This document shows, in pieces, positions 8,798-18,043 of a stretch of 64,000 bases of DNA (the first letter of the stretch is position 1; every line of letters begins with the position of its first letter). The notes beneath the pieces were generated by a model, which was given only the letters and a program-made list of their open reading frames with translations, did not search any database and was not told the DNA's origin. The position numbers were made by a program, and so were the translations under genes. The DNA is from Cellulomonas fimi (lineage in GTDB: Bacteria > Actinomycetota > Actinomycetes > Actinomycetales > Cellulomonadaceae): assembly GCF_028527925.1 (NCBI RefSeq), contig NZ_JAPESW010000005.1, positions 1 to 64,000 on the forward strand, read 5' to 3'.

Positions 8798-9226
8798 ATG
8801 GGTGCGCCGATCGCGCTGCGAGGGGGTGTCGTCCTTCCCGACGACGCCCTCTCGTGGCGTTTCTCGCGGTCGAGCGGACCCGGCGGTCAGGGCGTCAACA
8901 CCGCCGACTCGCGCGTCGAGCTGTCGGTCGACGTCTCCGCCGTGCTGTGGGCCGTGCCCGAGCAGGAGGAGCGCGTCCGCTCGCGTCTCGCGTCACGACT
9001 GCGCGGTGACGTGCTCACCGTCGCGGCGTCCGAGCACCGGTCGCAGCTCCGCAACCGCGAGGCGGCGCTCACGCGCGTCGTCGCGCTCCTCGACGAGGCC
9101 CTCGCTCCCCCGGGCCCGCCCCGCCGCGCGACCCGGCCGAGCCGGGCATCCCGCGAACGCCGAGCCGCGGGAGAGCGCCAGCGCCGCGCGGTCAAGGAGC
9201 TCCGTCGCCGCCCCCGCCTCGGCTGA
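8798..9226 (+). CDS. arfB: Class I release-factor-like peptidyl-tRNA hydrolase ArfB
   Basis: 142 residues. The RF-1 domain carries the catalytic GGQ at 29-31 within SSGPGGQGVNTADS, followed by a basic, Arg-rich C-terminal tail from about 105. That is the ArfB/YaeJ/ICT1 layout in which the tail enters the empty mRNA channel of stalled ribosomes and GGQ releases the nascent peptide. It begins six bases after the ABC gene and may be co-transcribed. Confidence 0.92.
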   Translation: MGAPIALRGGVVLPDDALSWRFSRSSGPGGQGVNTADSRVELSVDVSAVLWAVPEQEERVRSRLASRLRGDVLTVAASEHRSQLRNREAALTRVVALLDEALAPPGPPRRATRPSRASRERRAAGERQRRAVKELRRRPRLG

Positions 9227-9262
9227 CGCTTGTCAGTTCTCCGACTCACGACGCGGCGATGA

Positions 9263-9289
9263 GTACCGCTGTGGTACCACCAGCGGTAC
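9263..9289. promoter_or_regulatory. 27-bp near-perfect palindrome
   Basis: Arms GTACCGCTG (9263-9271) and CAGCGGTAC (9281-9289) flank a nine-base centre that contains TGGTACCA. It resembles a repressor operator, lies in non-coding DNA just upstream of the HEPN-like remnant, and could be the old toxin-antitoxin operator. No regulator gene is nearby. Confidence 0.45.
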
Positions 9290-9360
9290 CCATGACCGGG
9301 TCACCGGCGCGCGGGACGGACGGTCACCCGTGGGCGCACGAGGTCGACCCGCGCCGCAAA

Positions 9361-9444
9361 GGCGATCAGTCGCTCGACGCCGCGGTCGACGACAACCCCA
9401 CGGTCCGCGATGCGCTGCTGTGGAACTTCACCGTGCTCACGTCA
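9361..9444 (+). pseudogene. Remnant of a HEPN/DUF86 toxin
   Basis: In the + frame this stretch reads SLDAAVDDN then PTVRDALLWNFTVL, which closely resembles the end of the first helical half of DUF86 (HEPN) proteins, just before their usual GEA motif. Homology stops abruptly at about 9441, where the convergent MNT gene ends; the catalytic RxxxxH half is absent. HEPN toxins are normally encoded beside an MNT nucleotidyltransferase on the same strand, and an intact MNT gene follows here on the opposite strand. Recognition is from memory of the family. Confidence 0.4.
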
Positions 9445-9738
9445 CGCCGCATAGAGCATCCGGGCCTCGGCCTCGACGTGCTCACGGAGCAGAGGGTGGA
9501 CGGCTCGTCGGGAGACGAGGTCGACCGGCCTCCCGATGATGGCGGCGAGGTCGTCCGCCGCATCGACGACCTCCCAGGTCAGATGACGTCCCGGGAGGAG
9601 GTCGTACATCACGTCGACGTCCGACCGGTCGTCATCCTCGCCGCGGGCCACCGACCCGAACACCTCGAGCCTGGCGAAGCCGTACCGAGCGCACAAGTCG
9701 GCCAGCGCAGTGCGCAGACGCTCGTCGACCTCGATCAC
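9442..9738 (-). CDS. MNT-type minimal nucleotidyltransferase (orphan antitoxin)
   Basis: 98 residues. Has the pol-beta nucleotidyltransferase signature GSVARGE with SDVDV: Gly28-Ser29 and metal ligands Asp40 and Asp42. Family members (MNT, DUF4062-like MntA antitoxins) AMPylate and silence HEPN toxins. No intact HEPN partner is adjacent, only a fragment on the other strand. GTG start at 9738 with a TAACCT hexamer six bases upstream and no ribosome site, so probably leaderless. Confidence 0.85.
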   Translation of the reverse strand: MIEVDERLRTALADLCARYGFARLEVFGSVARGEDDDRSDVDVMYDLLPGRHLTWEVVDAADDLAAIIGRPVDLVSRRAVHPLLREHVEAEARMLYAA

Positions 9739-9823
9739 GCCGACAGGTTAGCGGGACGCGAATGTCCACGGCAGGTCGCGCTAGGTGTGACCAGCGCGGA
9801 CAAGCCGGCTCGGGTCGTGCGTG

Positions 9824-10522
9824 TCAGGGTTCGAAGGTGTAGCCCAGGCCCGGGTGGGTGATGAGGTGGCGGGGGTGGGACGGGTCGTCCTCGAGCTTGC
9901 GGCGGAGCTGGGCGGAGTAGACGCGCAGGTAGTGCGTCTCGTCGGAGTAGCCGGGACCCCACACGTCCTGGAGGAGCTGGCGGCGGGAGACCAGGCGGCC
10001 GCGGTTGCGGACGAGAACCTCGAGCATCGCCCACTCGGTCGGGGTCAGACGGACCTCGGAGCCGCCGCGCAGCACGCGGGCGCGGGCGAGGTCGATCGTG
10101 AGGTCGCCGGCGGTGACCACCGCCTCGCCGGGGTCGTCGGGGACGGCGGCGCGGCGGACGGCGGCGCGCAGGCGCGCGAGAAGCTCGTTCATCGCGAAGG
10201 GCTTGGTCACGTAGTCGTCGGCGCCGGCGTCGAGGGCGTCGACCTTGTCCTCGCCGTGCTGGCGCGCGGACAGGACGACGATGGGTACGCGCGTCCACGC
10301 GCGCAGGGCCGTGATGACGTCGAGGCCGCTCATGTCGGGCAGGCCGAGGTCGAGGAGCACGACGTCGGGGCGGTGGTGCGCGGCGGCTGACAGGGCGTGG
10401 GCGCCGTCGGCCGCCGTCGTCACCTGCCAGCCGGACGCGCGGAGCGTGATCGCGAGGGCGTGCGCGAGGCCGGGCTCGTCGTCGACGACGAGCACGTGGG
10501 CGCCCGGACGTTCCTCGCTCAC
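9824..10522 (-). CDS. kdpE: KdpE response regulator
   Basis: 232 residues. The receiver has Asp14/Asp15, the phosphoacceptor Asp58 in LLDLGLPDMSG and the conserved Lys in YVTKPF. An OmpR/PhoB winged helix follows from about 135 (LTPTEWAMLEVL to GLGYTFEP). Phosphorylated by KdpD, it activates the kdp genes under low potassium or osmotic stress. Last gene of the operon; its GTG start overlaps the kdpD stop by four bases. Confidence 0.96.
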   Translation of the reverse strand: MSEERPGAHVLVVDDEPGLAHALAITLRASGWQVTTAADGAHALSAAAHHRPDVVLLDLGLPDMSGLDVITALRAWTRVPIVVLSARQHGEDKVDALDAGADDYVTKPFAMNELLARLRAAVRRAAVPDDPGEAVVTAGDLTIDLARARVLRGGSEVRLTPTEWAMLEVLVRNRGRLVSRRQLLQDVWGPGYSDETHYLRVYSAQLRRKLEDDPSHPRHLITHPGLGYTFEP

Positions 10523-13146
10523 GACGTCACCTCCGACGGCACGCCGACGCGGTCGGGGGTGTCGGCGACAGGCAGCACGAGGACCATCGTGAGGCCTCCG
10601 CCCGGGGTGTCCTCGGCATGGAGATCGGCGCCGACGGCCGTGGCGAGGCCCGACGCGACGGCGAGGCCGAGGCCCAGGCCCGTGCCGCTCGCGTCGCCGA
10701 GGCGCTGGAACGGCTCGAACATGCGCTCCTTCGAGTCGTCGGGGAGCCCTGGTCCGGTGTCGACGACGCGCAGCACGAGCCCTGTCCCGACCGGGGACGC
10801 GCTCACGACGACGGGGGCACCGGCCGGGGCGTGGCGGACGGCGTTGGAGACGAGATTGGCGACGACGCGTTCGAGCAGGCCGGAGTCGGTGCGGACGAGC
10901 GGCAGGGTCTCGGGGAGGTCGAGGCGGACGGCGTCGTGCGGGTAGCCCTCGACGGCGAGCGGCACGATCTCGTCGAGCGAGGCGTCACGGAGGACCGGGG
11001 CGACGGAGCCGGTCGCGAGGCGCGACAGGTCGAGCAGGTTGTCGATGAGGCGTTCGAGGCGGCCGGTCGCGTCGCCGAGAGTGTCGACCAGCGCCGCACG
11101 ATCCACCGTGGCGAGGTGCAGGTCGGTCGCGGTGAGGGCGTCGACGGACGCGCGGATCGTGGCGAGCGGGGTGCGCAGGTCGTGCGAGACCGCCGCGAGC
11201 AGCGCGGTGCGGGTCGCGTCGGCCTGCTCGAGGACGCGGGCCTGCTCGGCGGCCCGGCGCAGGCGCGTCTGCTCCAGGACGGCACCGACCTGCGAGGCGA
11301 ACGCGTCGAGCACGCGGCGGTCGGACGCGGGCAGCACGCGGCCGTCGAGCGCGAGGACGCGCATGTCGTCGACCGTGACGACCGCTGACGCGTCGTCGGG
11401 TGTCGTCGGTGGCTCCGGACCGTCGGACGCGAGCACGACCCATCGCGGTCGCCCGGCACGACGAGGCCCGCCGTCGGGCGCGTCGACGTCGCCTGCGTCA
11501 CTCGTGGGAGTCGGGCCGTGGGCCGGACCGTCCGGGGATCGTTCCAGCAGGGAGACCGCGCGGAGGGTGAACGTCTCGCGGAGGCGGGCGACGAGGGCGT
11601 CGGCGGTGTCCTCGCCGGTGAGCACGGCGCGCGAGACCGACGCCAGGGTCGAGGCCTCGGCGCGCGCGCGGAACGCCTCGGCGCTGCGGCGGGCGGCCAG
11701 GTCGACGACGGACGCCACACCGGCGGCGACCAGCACGAACACGGCGAGGGCGAGCGCGTTCTCGGGCTGCGCGATCGTGAGCCGGCCGGTCGGCACGGTG
11801 AAGAACCAGTTGAGCAGGAGGAACCCGGCGACGGCACTGACGACGGCCGGCCAGAGGCCTCCGACGAGCGCGACACCGACCGTCAGCGCGAGGAAGAGCA
11901 TGAGGTCCGTCGCGAGGGTCACTCCCCCGTCGAGCGCCGAGAGCACGGCCGTCAAGGCGATCGGCCCGACGACGGCGAGCAGCCACCCGGCGACCTGCCG
12001 GGTCCGGGACAGGGGCGACCGCCGCCGCATCGACAGGCGCCCGGAGCGGGCGCGCTCGTGCGTGACGAGGTGCACGTCGACGGCCCCCGCCATGCGCGCG
12101 ATCGACGTCCCCGCGCTGTCGGACAGCGCCTCGCGCCAGCGTGGGCGTCGGGACACCCCGACGACGACCATCGTCGCGTTGACCCCGCGCGCGAAGTCGA
12201 CGACGGCGGTCGCGACGTCCTCGCCCACGACGGTGTGGAACGTGCCGCCCAGGGACTCGACGAGTCGCCGCTGCTCGGCGATGCGCGCAGGACCGGCGCT
12301 CGGCAGGCCGTCGGTCGCGAGGACGTGAACGGCGAGCAGCTCGGAGCCTGCGGCCCGCTGTGCGATGCGAGCCCCGCGGCGGATGAGGGTGTCGCTCTCG
12401 GAGCCTCCGGTGACGGCGACGACGATGCGCTCCCGCGCGGGCCACGGCGCGTCGATGCGGTGGTCGCGCCGGTAGTCGGTGAGCGCGTCGTCGACGCGGT
12501 CGGCGAGCCACAGGAGCGCGAGCTCGCGCAGCGCGGTGAGGTTGCCGACGCGGAAGTACGACGACAGCGACGCGTCGACCTGCTCGGCCCGGTAGACGTT
12601 CCCGTGTGCGAGCCGGCGGCGCAGCGCCTGGGGCGGCAGGTCGACGAGCTGGATCTGGTCGGCGGCGCGCACGACCTCGTCGGGGACGGTCTCGCGCTGG
12701 CGGATGCCGGTGATGGCCTCGACGTCGTCGTTGAGCGACTCGAGGTGCTGCACGTTGACGGTGGTGACGACGTCGATCCCGGCGTCGAGGAGGTCGTGCA
12801 CGTCCTGCCAGCGCTTGGCGTGCCGGGAGCCGGGGACGTTGGTGTGCGCGAGCTCGTCGACCATCGCGACCTCCGGCCGGCGCGCGACGACCGCGTCGAC
12901 GTCGAGCTCGGTGAGGTCCTGCCCGCGGTAGGCGATCGTGCGGCGCGGGACGACCTCGAGCCCCTCGAGCAGCGCGGCAGTCCCCGCCCGGCCGTGCGTC
13001 TCGACGAGCCCGACGACGACGTCCGTGCCGCGCGAGAGCCGGCGGTGCGCCTCGTCGAGCATCGCGTACGTCTTGCCGACGCCCGGTGCGGCGCCGAGGT
13101 AGACGGTGAGGCGTCCGCGACGTGCGGCGCCGTCCGGGCTGGTCAC
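10519..13146 (-). CDS. kdpD: KdpD sensor histidine kinase
   Basis: 875 residues from GTG 13146, which overlaps the kdpC stop (GTGA). Order: N-terminal KdpD sensor domain with Walker A GAAPGVGKT (about 17-25), universal-stress domain (about 245-370), four-TM DUF4118 region (about 390-500), GAF-like region, then HisKA with the H-box SHDLRTPLATIR and the ATPase with N-box NLVSNAVRHA and DTGPGLP. Autophosphorylates and passes phosphate to KdpE. An upstream in-frame extension is only antisense kdpC and is rejected. Confidence 0.96.
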   Translation of the reverse strand: MTSPDGAARRGRLTVYLGAAPGVGKTYAMLDEAHRRLSRGTDVVVGLVETHGRAGTAALLEGLEVVPRRTIAYRGQDLTELDVDAVVARRPEVAMVDELAHTNVPGSRHAKRWQDVHDLLDAGIDVVTTVNVQHLESLNDDVEAITGIRQRETVPDEVVRAADQIQLVDLPPQALRRRLAHGNVYRAEQVDASLSSYFRVGNLTALRELALLWLADRVDDALTDYRRDHRIDAPWPARERIVVAVTGGSESDTLIRRGARIAQRAAGSELLAVHVLATDGLPSAGPARIAEQRRLVESLGGTFHTVVGEDVATAVVDFARGVNATMVVVGVSRRPRWREALSDSAGTSIARMAGAVDVHLVTHERARSGRLSMRRRSPLSRTRQVAGWLLAVVGPIALTAVLSALDGGVTLATDLMLFLALTVGVALVGGLWPAVVSAVAGFLLLNWFFTVPTGRLTIAQPENALALAVFVLVAAGVASVVDLAARRSAEAFRARAEASTLASVSRAVLTGEDTADALVARLRETFTLRAVSLLERSPDGPAHGPTPTSDAGDVDAPDGGPRRAGRPRWVVLASDGPEPPTTPDDASAVVTVDDMRVLALDGRVLPASDRRVLDAFASQVGAVLEQTRLRRAAEQARVLEQADATRTALLAAVSHDLRTPLATIRASVDALTATDLHLATVDRAALVDTLGDATGRLERLIDNLLDLSRLATGSVAPVLRDASLDEIVPLAVEGYPHDAVRLDLPETLPLVRTDSGLLERVVANLVSNAVRHAPAGAPVVVSASPVGTGLVLRVVDTGPGLPDDSKERMFEPFQRLGDASGTGLGLGLAVASGLATAVGADLHAEDTPGGGLTMVLVLPVADTPDRVGVPSEVTS

Positions 13147-13817
13147 GAGCCCATTGTCCGCAGCGCCAGGTTGAGGCGCAGCACGCTGACGCGCGGCTCG
13201 CCGAGGAAGCCGAGGTCGCGTCCGACGATGCTGCGCTCGACGAGTGCCGCGACGTCCGCGACGGGGAGCCCGTTCTCCCGCGCGACGCGCGCGACCTGCA
13301 GGCGCGCGTACGCGGGCGAGATGTCGGGGTCGAGCCCGGACGCGGACGCCGTGACGGCGTCGGGCGGGACGGACGCCGGGTCGACGCCCTCGCGCTCGGC
13401 GACGGCGGCCCGGCGCTGCTCGATCGTCGCGACGAGGTCGGGGTTGTTCGGCCCGAGGTTCGACCCGCCCGACGCGAGCGTGTCGTACCCGTCGCCTGCG
13501 ACGGAGGGGCGCGGCTGGAACCACCGCGGCCCGTCGAAGGACTGCCCGACGAGGGCGGACCCGACGGCGTCCGACCGGGAGCGCACGTGCGACCCGTCGG
13601 CCGCGACGAGCGACCCGTCGGCCCGCCAGCCGAGCGCGACCTGCGCGACGCCGGTGACGGCGAGCGGGTAGACGACGCCGAGCAGGACCGCGAGGACGAG
13701 CAGCACGCGCAGGCCGGCGAGGGTCTGCCGCACGAACGGGACGAGAGTGGCGGGCCGCCCCGACGCGACGGGCGCGGCGGCGGCAGCGACGGGGACGGAC
13801 GAGGTGAGCGTGGACAT
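13143..13817 (-). CDS. kdpC: KdpC, potassium-transporting ATPase subunit C
   Basis: 224 residues. One N-terminal membrane segment (about 35-57) and the periplasmic-type KdpC domain with the conserved GSNLGPNNP and the closing VSVLRLNLAL. Stabilises the KdpFABC complex and influences ATP affinity. ATG at 13817 shares one base with the kdpB stop (TGATG). Confidence 0.96.
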   Translation of the reverse strand: MSTLTSSVPVAAAAAPVASGRPATLVPFVRQTLAGLRVLLVLAVLLGVVYPLAVTGVAQVALGWRADGSLVAADGSHVRSRSDAVGSALVGQSFDGPRWFQPRPSVAGDGYDTLASGGSNLGPNNPDLVATIEQRRAAVAEREGVDPASVPPDAVTASASGLDPDISPAYARLQVARVARENGLPVADVAALVERSIVGRDLGFLGEPRVSVLRLNLALRTMGS

Positions 13818-15949
13818 CAGGCGATCCCGGGGAGGAGGGAGAGGACGAGGTCGACCAGCTTGATCCCGACGAACGGCGCGACGAGCCCGCCGACGCCGTA
13901 GACGAGCAGGTTGCGGCGGAGCATCGCGGACGCGGACGCGGGCCGGTACCCGACGCCGCGCAGCGCGAGCGGCAGCAGCGCGACGATGACGAGCGCGTTG
14001 AACACGACGGCGGAGAGGATCGCCGACTCGGGCGAGTGCAGCCGCATGACGTCGAGCACGCCGAGCTGCGGGAACGCGCCGACGAACATCGCGGGCAGGA
14101 TCGCGAAGTACTTCGCGACGTCGTTCGCGATCGAGAACGTGGTGAGAGCGCCGCGCGTGATGAGCAGCTGCTTGCCGATCTCGACGATCTCGATGAGCTT
14201 CGTCGGGTTGGAGTCGAGGTCGACCATGTTCCCCGCCTCCTTGGCGGCGGTCGTCCCCGTGTTCATGGCGACGCCGACGTCGGCCTGCGCGAGCGCGGGT
14301 GCGTCGTTGGTGCCGTCGCCGGCCATCGCGACGAGCCGCCCGCCCTGCTGCTCGCGCCGGATGAGCGCGAGCTTGTCCTCGGGTGTCGCCTCGGCGAGCA
14401 CGTCGTCGACCCCGGCCTCGGCGGCGATCGCGCGTGCGGTCAGCGGGTTGTCGCCCGTCACCATCACGGTGCGGATCCCCATGGCGCGCAGCGCGTCGAA
14501 CCGCTCGCGCATGCCCTCCTTCACGACGTCCTTGAGGTGGATCACGCCGAGCACGCGCGCGGGCGCCGACCCGACCTGCTCGGCGACGACGAGCGGCGTG
14601 CCGCCGGACGCGGAGCTCGCGTCGACCGTGGCCGCGACGTCGGGACCCGCGTCGCCGCCGGTCGACCGCACCCAGTGCGTGACGGCCGCGGCGGCCCCCT
14701 TGCGGACCCGTCGCTCGGCGCCGGGCAGGTCGACGCCGCTCATGCGCGTCCGTGCCGAGAAGGGCACGAGGACCGCGCCCGCGAGGTCGCCCTCGGCCCG
14801 GGCGCGCAGGCCGAACCGTTCCTTGACCAGCACCAGCACGGACCGGCCCTCGGGCGTCTCGTCGGCCATCGACGACAGCTGTGCCGCGTCGGCCAGCTCC
14901 TCCGCCGCGACCCCCGGCGCGGGCAGCAGGTCGGCGGCCTGGCGGTTGCCGAGCGTGATCGTCCCGGTCTTGTCGAGCAGCAGCACGTCCACGTCCCCCG
15001 CGGCCTCCACCGCCCGCCCCGACATCGCGAGCACGTTGCGTCGCACGAGCCGGTCCATGCCCGCGATGCCGATGGCCGACAGCAGCGCGCCGATCGTCGT
15101 GGGGATGAGGCAGACGAGCAGCGCGACGAGCACGACGAGGTCCTGCGTCGCGCCGCTGTACGTCGCGAACGGCTGGAGCGTCACGACGGCCAGCAGGAAG
15201 ACGATGGTCAGCGTCGTCAGGAGCACGTTGAGCGCGACCTCGTTCGGGGTCTTCTGCCGCGCCGAGCCCTCGACGAGCGCGATCATCCGGTCGACGAACG
15301 TCTGCCCCGGTTGCGCGGTGATGCGCACGACGATCCGGTCCGACAGCACGACGGTCCCACCCGTGACGGCGGACCGGTCGCCGCCCGACTCGCGGATCAC
15401 GGGCGCCGACTCGCCGGTGATCGCCGACTCGTCGACGGACGCGACGCCCTCGACGACGTCGCCGTCGGACGGGATCGTCTCCCCCGCCGCGACCACGACG
15501 ACGTCCCCGACCCGCAGCACCGACGACGGCACGTCCTCGGTCGGCACGTCCGCTTCCCCGAGCACCCCCGCACCGGCGGCCCCGACGACCCGCCGCGCGG
15601 TCGTCTGCCGCTGCGTCGCCCGCAGGCTCGCCGCCTGCGCCTTGCCGCGCCCCTCGGCGACGGCCTCGGCGAGCGTCGCGAACAGCACGGTGGCCCACAG
15701 CCACAGCGCGACGGCCCACGCGAACACGGACGGGTCCAGCGCGGCGAGCACGGTCGTGAACGCGGCGCCGACCTCGACGACGAGCAGCACCGGCGCGTCC
15801 CACAGCCGCCGCGGGTCGAGGCCGCGCAGCGCGGCGGGCACGGCGGCGAGCAGCTGGCGTCCGGAGAGGGCGGAGGCGGGAGCGACGCGGTGCGGGCCGG
15901 CGCCGGCCGACGGCCCGGTCGGGCGGGCCGGGCTCAGGGTGGTGCTCAT
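13817..15949 (-). CDS. kdpB: KdpB, catalytic P-type ATPase subunit
   Basis: 710 residues. P-type ATPase with the actuator TGES (178-181), phosphorylation Asp326 in DKTGT, hinge TGDNPLTA and [12 protein letters not shown]. Energises potassium import through KdpA. ATG at 15949 overlaps the kdpA stop by four bases (ATGA). Length and motifs are normal. Confidence 0.97.
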   Translation of the reverse strand: MSTTLSPARPTGPSAGAGPHRVAPASALSGRQLLAAVPAALRGLDPRRLWDAPVLLVVEVGAAFTTVLAALDPSVFAWAVALWLWATVLFATLAEAVAEGRGKAQAASLRATQRQTTARRVVGAAGAGVLGEADVPTEDVPSSVLRVGDVVVVAAGETIPSDGDVVEGVASVDESAITGESAPVIRESGGDRSAVTGGTVVLSDRIVVRITAQPGQTFVDRMIALVEGSARQKTPNEVALNVLLTTLTIVFLLAVVTLQPFATYSGATQDLVVLVALLVCLIPTTIGALLSAIGIAGMDRLVRRNVLAMSGRAVEAAGDVDVLLLDKTGTITLGNRQAADLLPAPGVAAEELADAAQLSSMADETPEGRSVLVLVKERFGLRARAEGDLAGAVLVPFSARTRMSGVDLPGAERRVRKGAAAAVTHWVRSTGGDAGPDVAATVDASSASGGTPLVVAEQVGSAPARVLGVIHLKDVVKEGMRERFDALRAMGIRTVMVTGDNPLTARAIAAEAGVDDVLAEATPEDKLALIRREQQGGRLVAMAGDGTNDAPALAQADVGVAMNTGTTAAKEAGNMVDLDSNPTKLIEIVEIGKQLLITRGALTTFSIANDVAKYFAILPAMFVGAFPQLGVLDVMRLHSPESAILSAVVFNALVIVALLPLALRGVGYRPASASAMLRRNLLVYGVGGLVAPFVGIKLVDLVLSLLPGIA

Positions 15950-17607
15950 GACAGGGACTCCACGACGGGACCGAGGGACAGGACGGGGACGAAGGTGAGC
16001 GCGACGACGACGAGGGTCACGCTGACCAGCAGCCCGACGAACAGCGGGCCGTGCGTCGGGAGCGTCCCGGACCCGGCGGGCACGGTCCGCTGCGAGGCGA
16101 GCCGCCCGGCGAGCGCGAGGACGAGCGCGATGGGCACGAACCGGCCGACGAGCATCGCGACGCCCAGCAGGACGTCGTAGAAGGGCGTGCCGCTCGTGAG
16201 CCCGCCGAACGCGGACCCGTTGTTGTTGCCGGCGGACGCGAAGGCGTACAGCACCTCGGACAGCCCGTGCGGTCCGGCCTCCTGGATGCCGGCCTGCCCG
16301 GCGGGCAGCGCGACCGCGAGCGCGGTGCCGACCAGGACGACCGCGGGCATGGTGAGGACGACGAGCGCGACGAGCGTGATCTCCTGCCGCCCGATCTTCT
16401 TGCCGAGGTACTCGGGTGTGCGCCCGACCATGAGCCCGGCGAGGAAGACGGCGACGATCGCGAGGACGAGCAGGCCGTAGAGCCCGCTGCCGACGCCGCC
16501 GGGTGCGACCTCGCCGAGCAGCATGTTCACGAGCGTGACGCCGCCGCCGGGTGCGGTGAGCGAGTCGTGCATCGCATTGACGGCGCCGGTCGACGTGCCG
16601 GTCGTCGACGCGGCGAACAGCGCGGACGCCGCCGCGCCGAACCGCGTCTCCTTGCCCTCCAGCGCGGCACCGGCCGCAGCGGGCGCGAGCCCGGGTCCGG
16701 CGGTCTCCGCCCAGGTCAACAGCGCGACCGAGCCGGCCCACAGCACGCCCATCGTGGCGAGCACCGCCCAGCCCTGCCGACGGTCGCCGACCATGAGCCC
16801 GAACGCGCGGGGCAGCGAGAACGGCACGAGCAGCATGAGGACGACCTGCAGCGCGCTCGTCCACGGCGTCGGGTTCTCGTACGGGTGCGCCGAGTTGGCG
16901 TTGAAGAAGCCGCCGCCGTTGGTGCCGAGCTGCTTGATCGCCTCCTGCGACGCGACGGGCCCGCCGAGCACGTGCTGCGTGCCACCCGCGAGCGTCGTGA
17001 CCTCCGTCGGCGCGTGCAGGTTCTGGATCACGCCGCCCGCGACGAGCGCGAGCGCCGCGACGAACGCGAGCGGCAGCAGCACGCGGACCGAGCCGCGCAC
17101 GAGGTCCGCCCAGAAGTTGCCGACGCGCGCGTCGGTCCCGGACCGCGCGAACCCGCGGATCAGCGCGACGGCGACAGCCAGCCCGACGGCGGCGGACACG
17201 AAGTTCTGCACCGCGAGCCCGCTCATCTGCAGCAGGTGACCTGCGGCGGTCTCGCCCGAGTACCACTGCCAGTTCGTGTTCGTCACGAACGAGACGGCGG
17301 TGTTCCACGCACCCGCAGGGTCCATCGGCGGTGCGCCGACCGCCAGCGGCAGCCGGTCCTGGAGCCGCGCGAGCCCGAAGAGGACGAGCACCGACGCGAG
17401 CGAGAAGCCGAGCAGCGACAGCAGGTAGGTGCTCCACCGCTGCTCGGCGTCGGGGTCGACGCGCATGACGCGGTACCCGGCACGCTCGACCGCGAGGTGG
17501 CGGCGCGAGGTGAAGACGCGCGCGAGGTACGCCCCGAGCGGGCGGTGCGCGGCGGCGAGGACGGCGACGACGAGGCCGACCTGGAGAAGTGCAGCCATCG
17601 CGCTCAC
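15946..17607 (-). CDS. kdpA: KdpA, potassium-selective channel subunit
   Basis: 553 residues, about ten membrane segments and the selectivity-filter-like loops ([24 protein letters not shown], and AGNNNGSAF). Start taken at GTG 17607 because it forms the same four-base GTGA overlap with kdpF as the other junctions in this operon; ATG 17598 is three codons further in and cannot be excluded. Confidence 0.96.
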   Translation of the reverse strand: MSAMAALLQVGLVVAVLAAAHRPLGAYLARVFTSRRHLAVERAGYRVMRVDPDAEQRWSTYLLSLLGFSLASVLVLFGLARLQDRLPLAVGAPPMDPAGAWNTAVSFVTNTNWQWYSGETAAGHLLQMSGLAVQNFVSAAVGLAVAVALIRGFARSGTDARVGNFWADLVRGSVRVLLPLAFVAALALVAGGVIQNLHAPTEVTTLAGGTQHVLGGPVASQEAIKQLGTNGGGFFNANSAHPYENPTPWTSALQVVLMLLVPFSLPRAFGLMVGDRRQGWAVLATMGVLWAGSVALLTWAETAGPGLAPAAAGAALEGKETRFGAAASALFAASTTGTSTGAVNAMHDSLTAPGGGVTLVNMLLGEVAPGGVGSGLYGLLVLAIVAVFLAGLMVGRTPEYLGKKIGRQEITLVALVVLTMPAVVLVGTALAVALPAGQAGIQEAGPHGLSEVLYAFASAGNNNGSAFGGLTSGTPFYDVLLGVAMLVGRFVPIALVLALAGRLASQRTVPAGSGTLPTHGPLFVGLLVSVTLVVVALTFVPVLSLGPVVESLS

Positions 17608-17696
17608 CGCACCTTGTCGGCGCGCAGCAGCTGTACGACGAGGTAGACGAGCAGCGCGGCCGCGACGACGAGCGCCGCGACGTCGAGGCCGCTCAC
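17604..17696 (-). CDS. kdpF: KdpF small stabilising subunit
   Basis: 30 residues: [20 protein letters not shown] followed by a short basic end, a single membrane helix. Typical KdpF, which stabilises the KdpABC complex. GTG at 17696 overlaps the upstream small gene; its stop overlaps kdpA. Confidence 0.9.
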   Translation of the reverse strand: MSGLDVAALVVAAALLVYLVVQLLRADKVR

Positions 17697-17872
17697 GACC
17701 GCTCCCCCGGTCGTGCGGCGGCCGGAGCGCCGCCCGGTGCGGCGGGCCGCTCGGCGGAGGGGGCGGACGGCAGGTCGGCGGGGAGCGCGGACGGCCGGTC
17801 CGCGCGTCGGGCGACGAGCGCGACGGCGGCGAAGAACACCACGGTCAGCGCGACGAGGGCCATGTCGGCCAC
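17693..17872 (-). CDS. Small single-TM protein heading the kdp operon
   Basis: 59 residues from GTG 17872 (AAGGTGG about seven bases upstream); an ATG at 17863 would give 56. One N-terminal hydrophobic helix (about residues 3-20, [17 protein letters not shown]), an Arg-Arg stop-transfer, then a Pro/Ala-rich cytoplasmic-type tail. The stop codon overlaps the kdpF start by four bases, the same junction type as the rest of the operon, which strongly suggests it is translated. No known family recognised; it may be an extra KdpF-like subunit or a regulatory peptide. Confidence 0.72.
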   Translation of the reverse strand: MADMALVALTVVFFAAVALVARRADRPSALPADLPSAPSAERPAAPGGAPAAARPGERS

Positions 17873-17981
17873 GGGATGCCACCTTCAGGACGGCGTGCGG
17901 ACGCTCACGCCGGAGCGCCCGACGGTCCTCGGGAGGGACCGCACCCGCAGGTCTACGCCGCGCTGCGGCCCGTTCCGGCCG

Positions 17982-18022
17982 TCCTGACGGTTCCTTGACG
18001 GTGGGCGCACGAGCCTTGACGG
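17982..18022 (-). promoter_or_regulatory. Candidate KdpE-binding direct repeats upstream of kdp
   Basis: On the minus strand CCGTCAAGG occurs at 18022-18014 and 18001-17993, then CCGTCAGGA at 17990-17982. Repeat starts are 21 and 11 bases apart, that is two turns and one turn of the helix. OmpR/PhoB-family regulators such as KdpE bind direct half-sites about 11 bp apart. The site is 110-150 bases before the first kdp start codon. Confidence 0.5.
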
Positions 18023-18043
18023 CTCGGCGTCGCTGGGCGGGCG

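Noticed and set aside
10519..13524. Longer kdpD starting near 13524
   Set aside because: The extra residues are antisense/off-frame kdpC and KdpD homology begins just after GTG 13146, which also makes the GTGA overlap.
17873..18043. c-di-AMP (ydaO-type) riboswitch upstream of kdp
   Set aside because: The 171-base gap shows no conserved ydaO elements; only direct repeats were seen.
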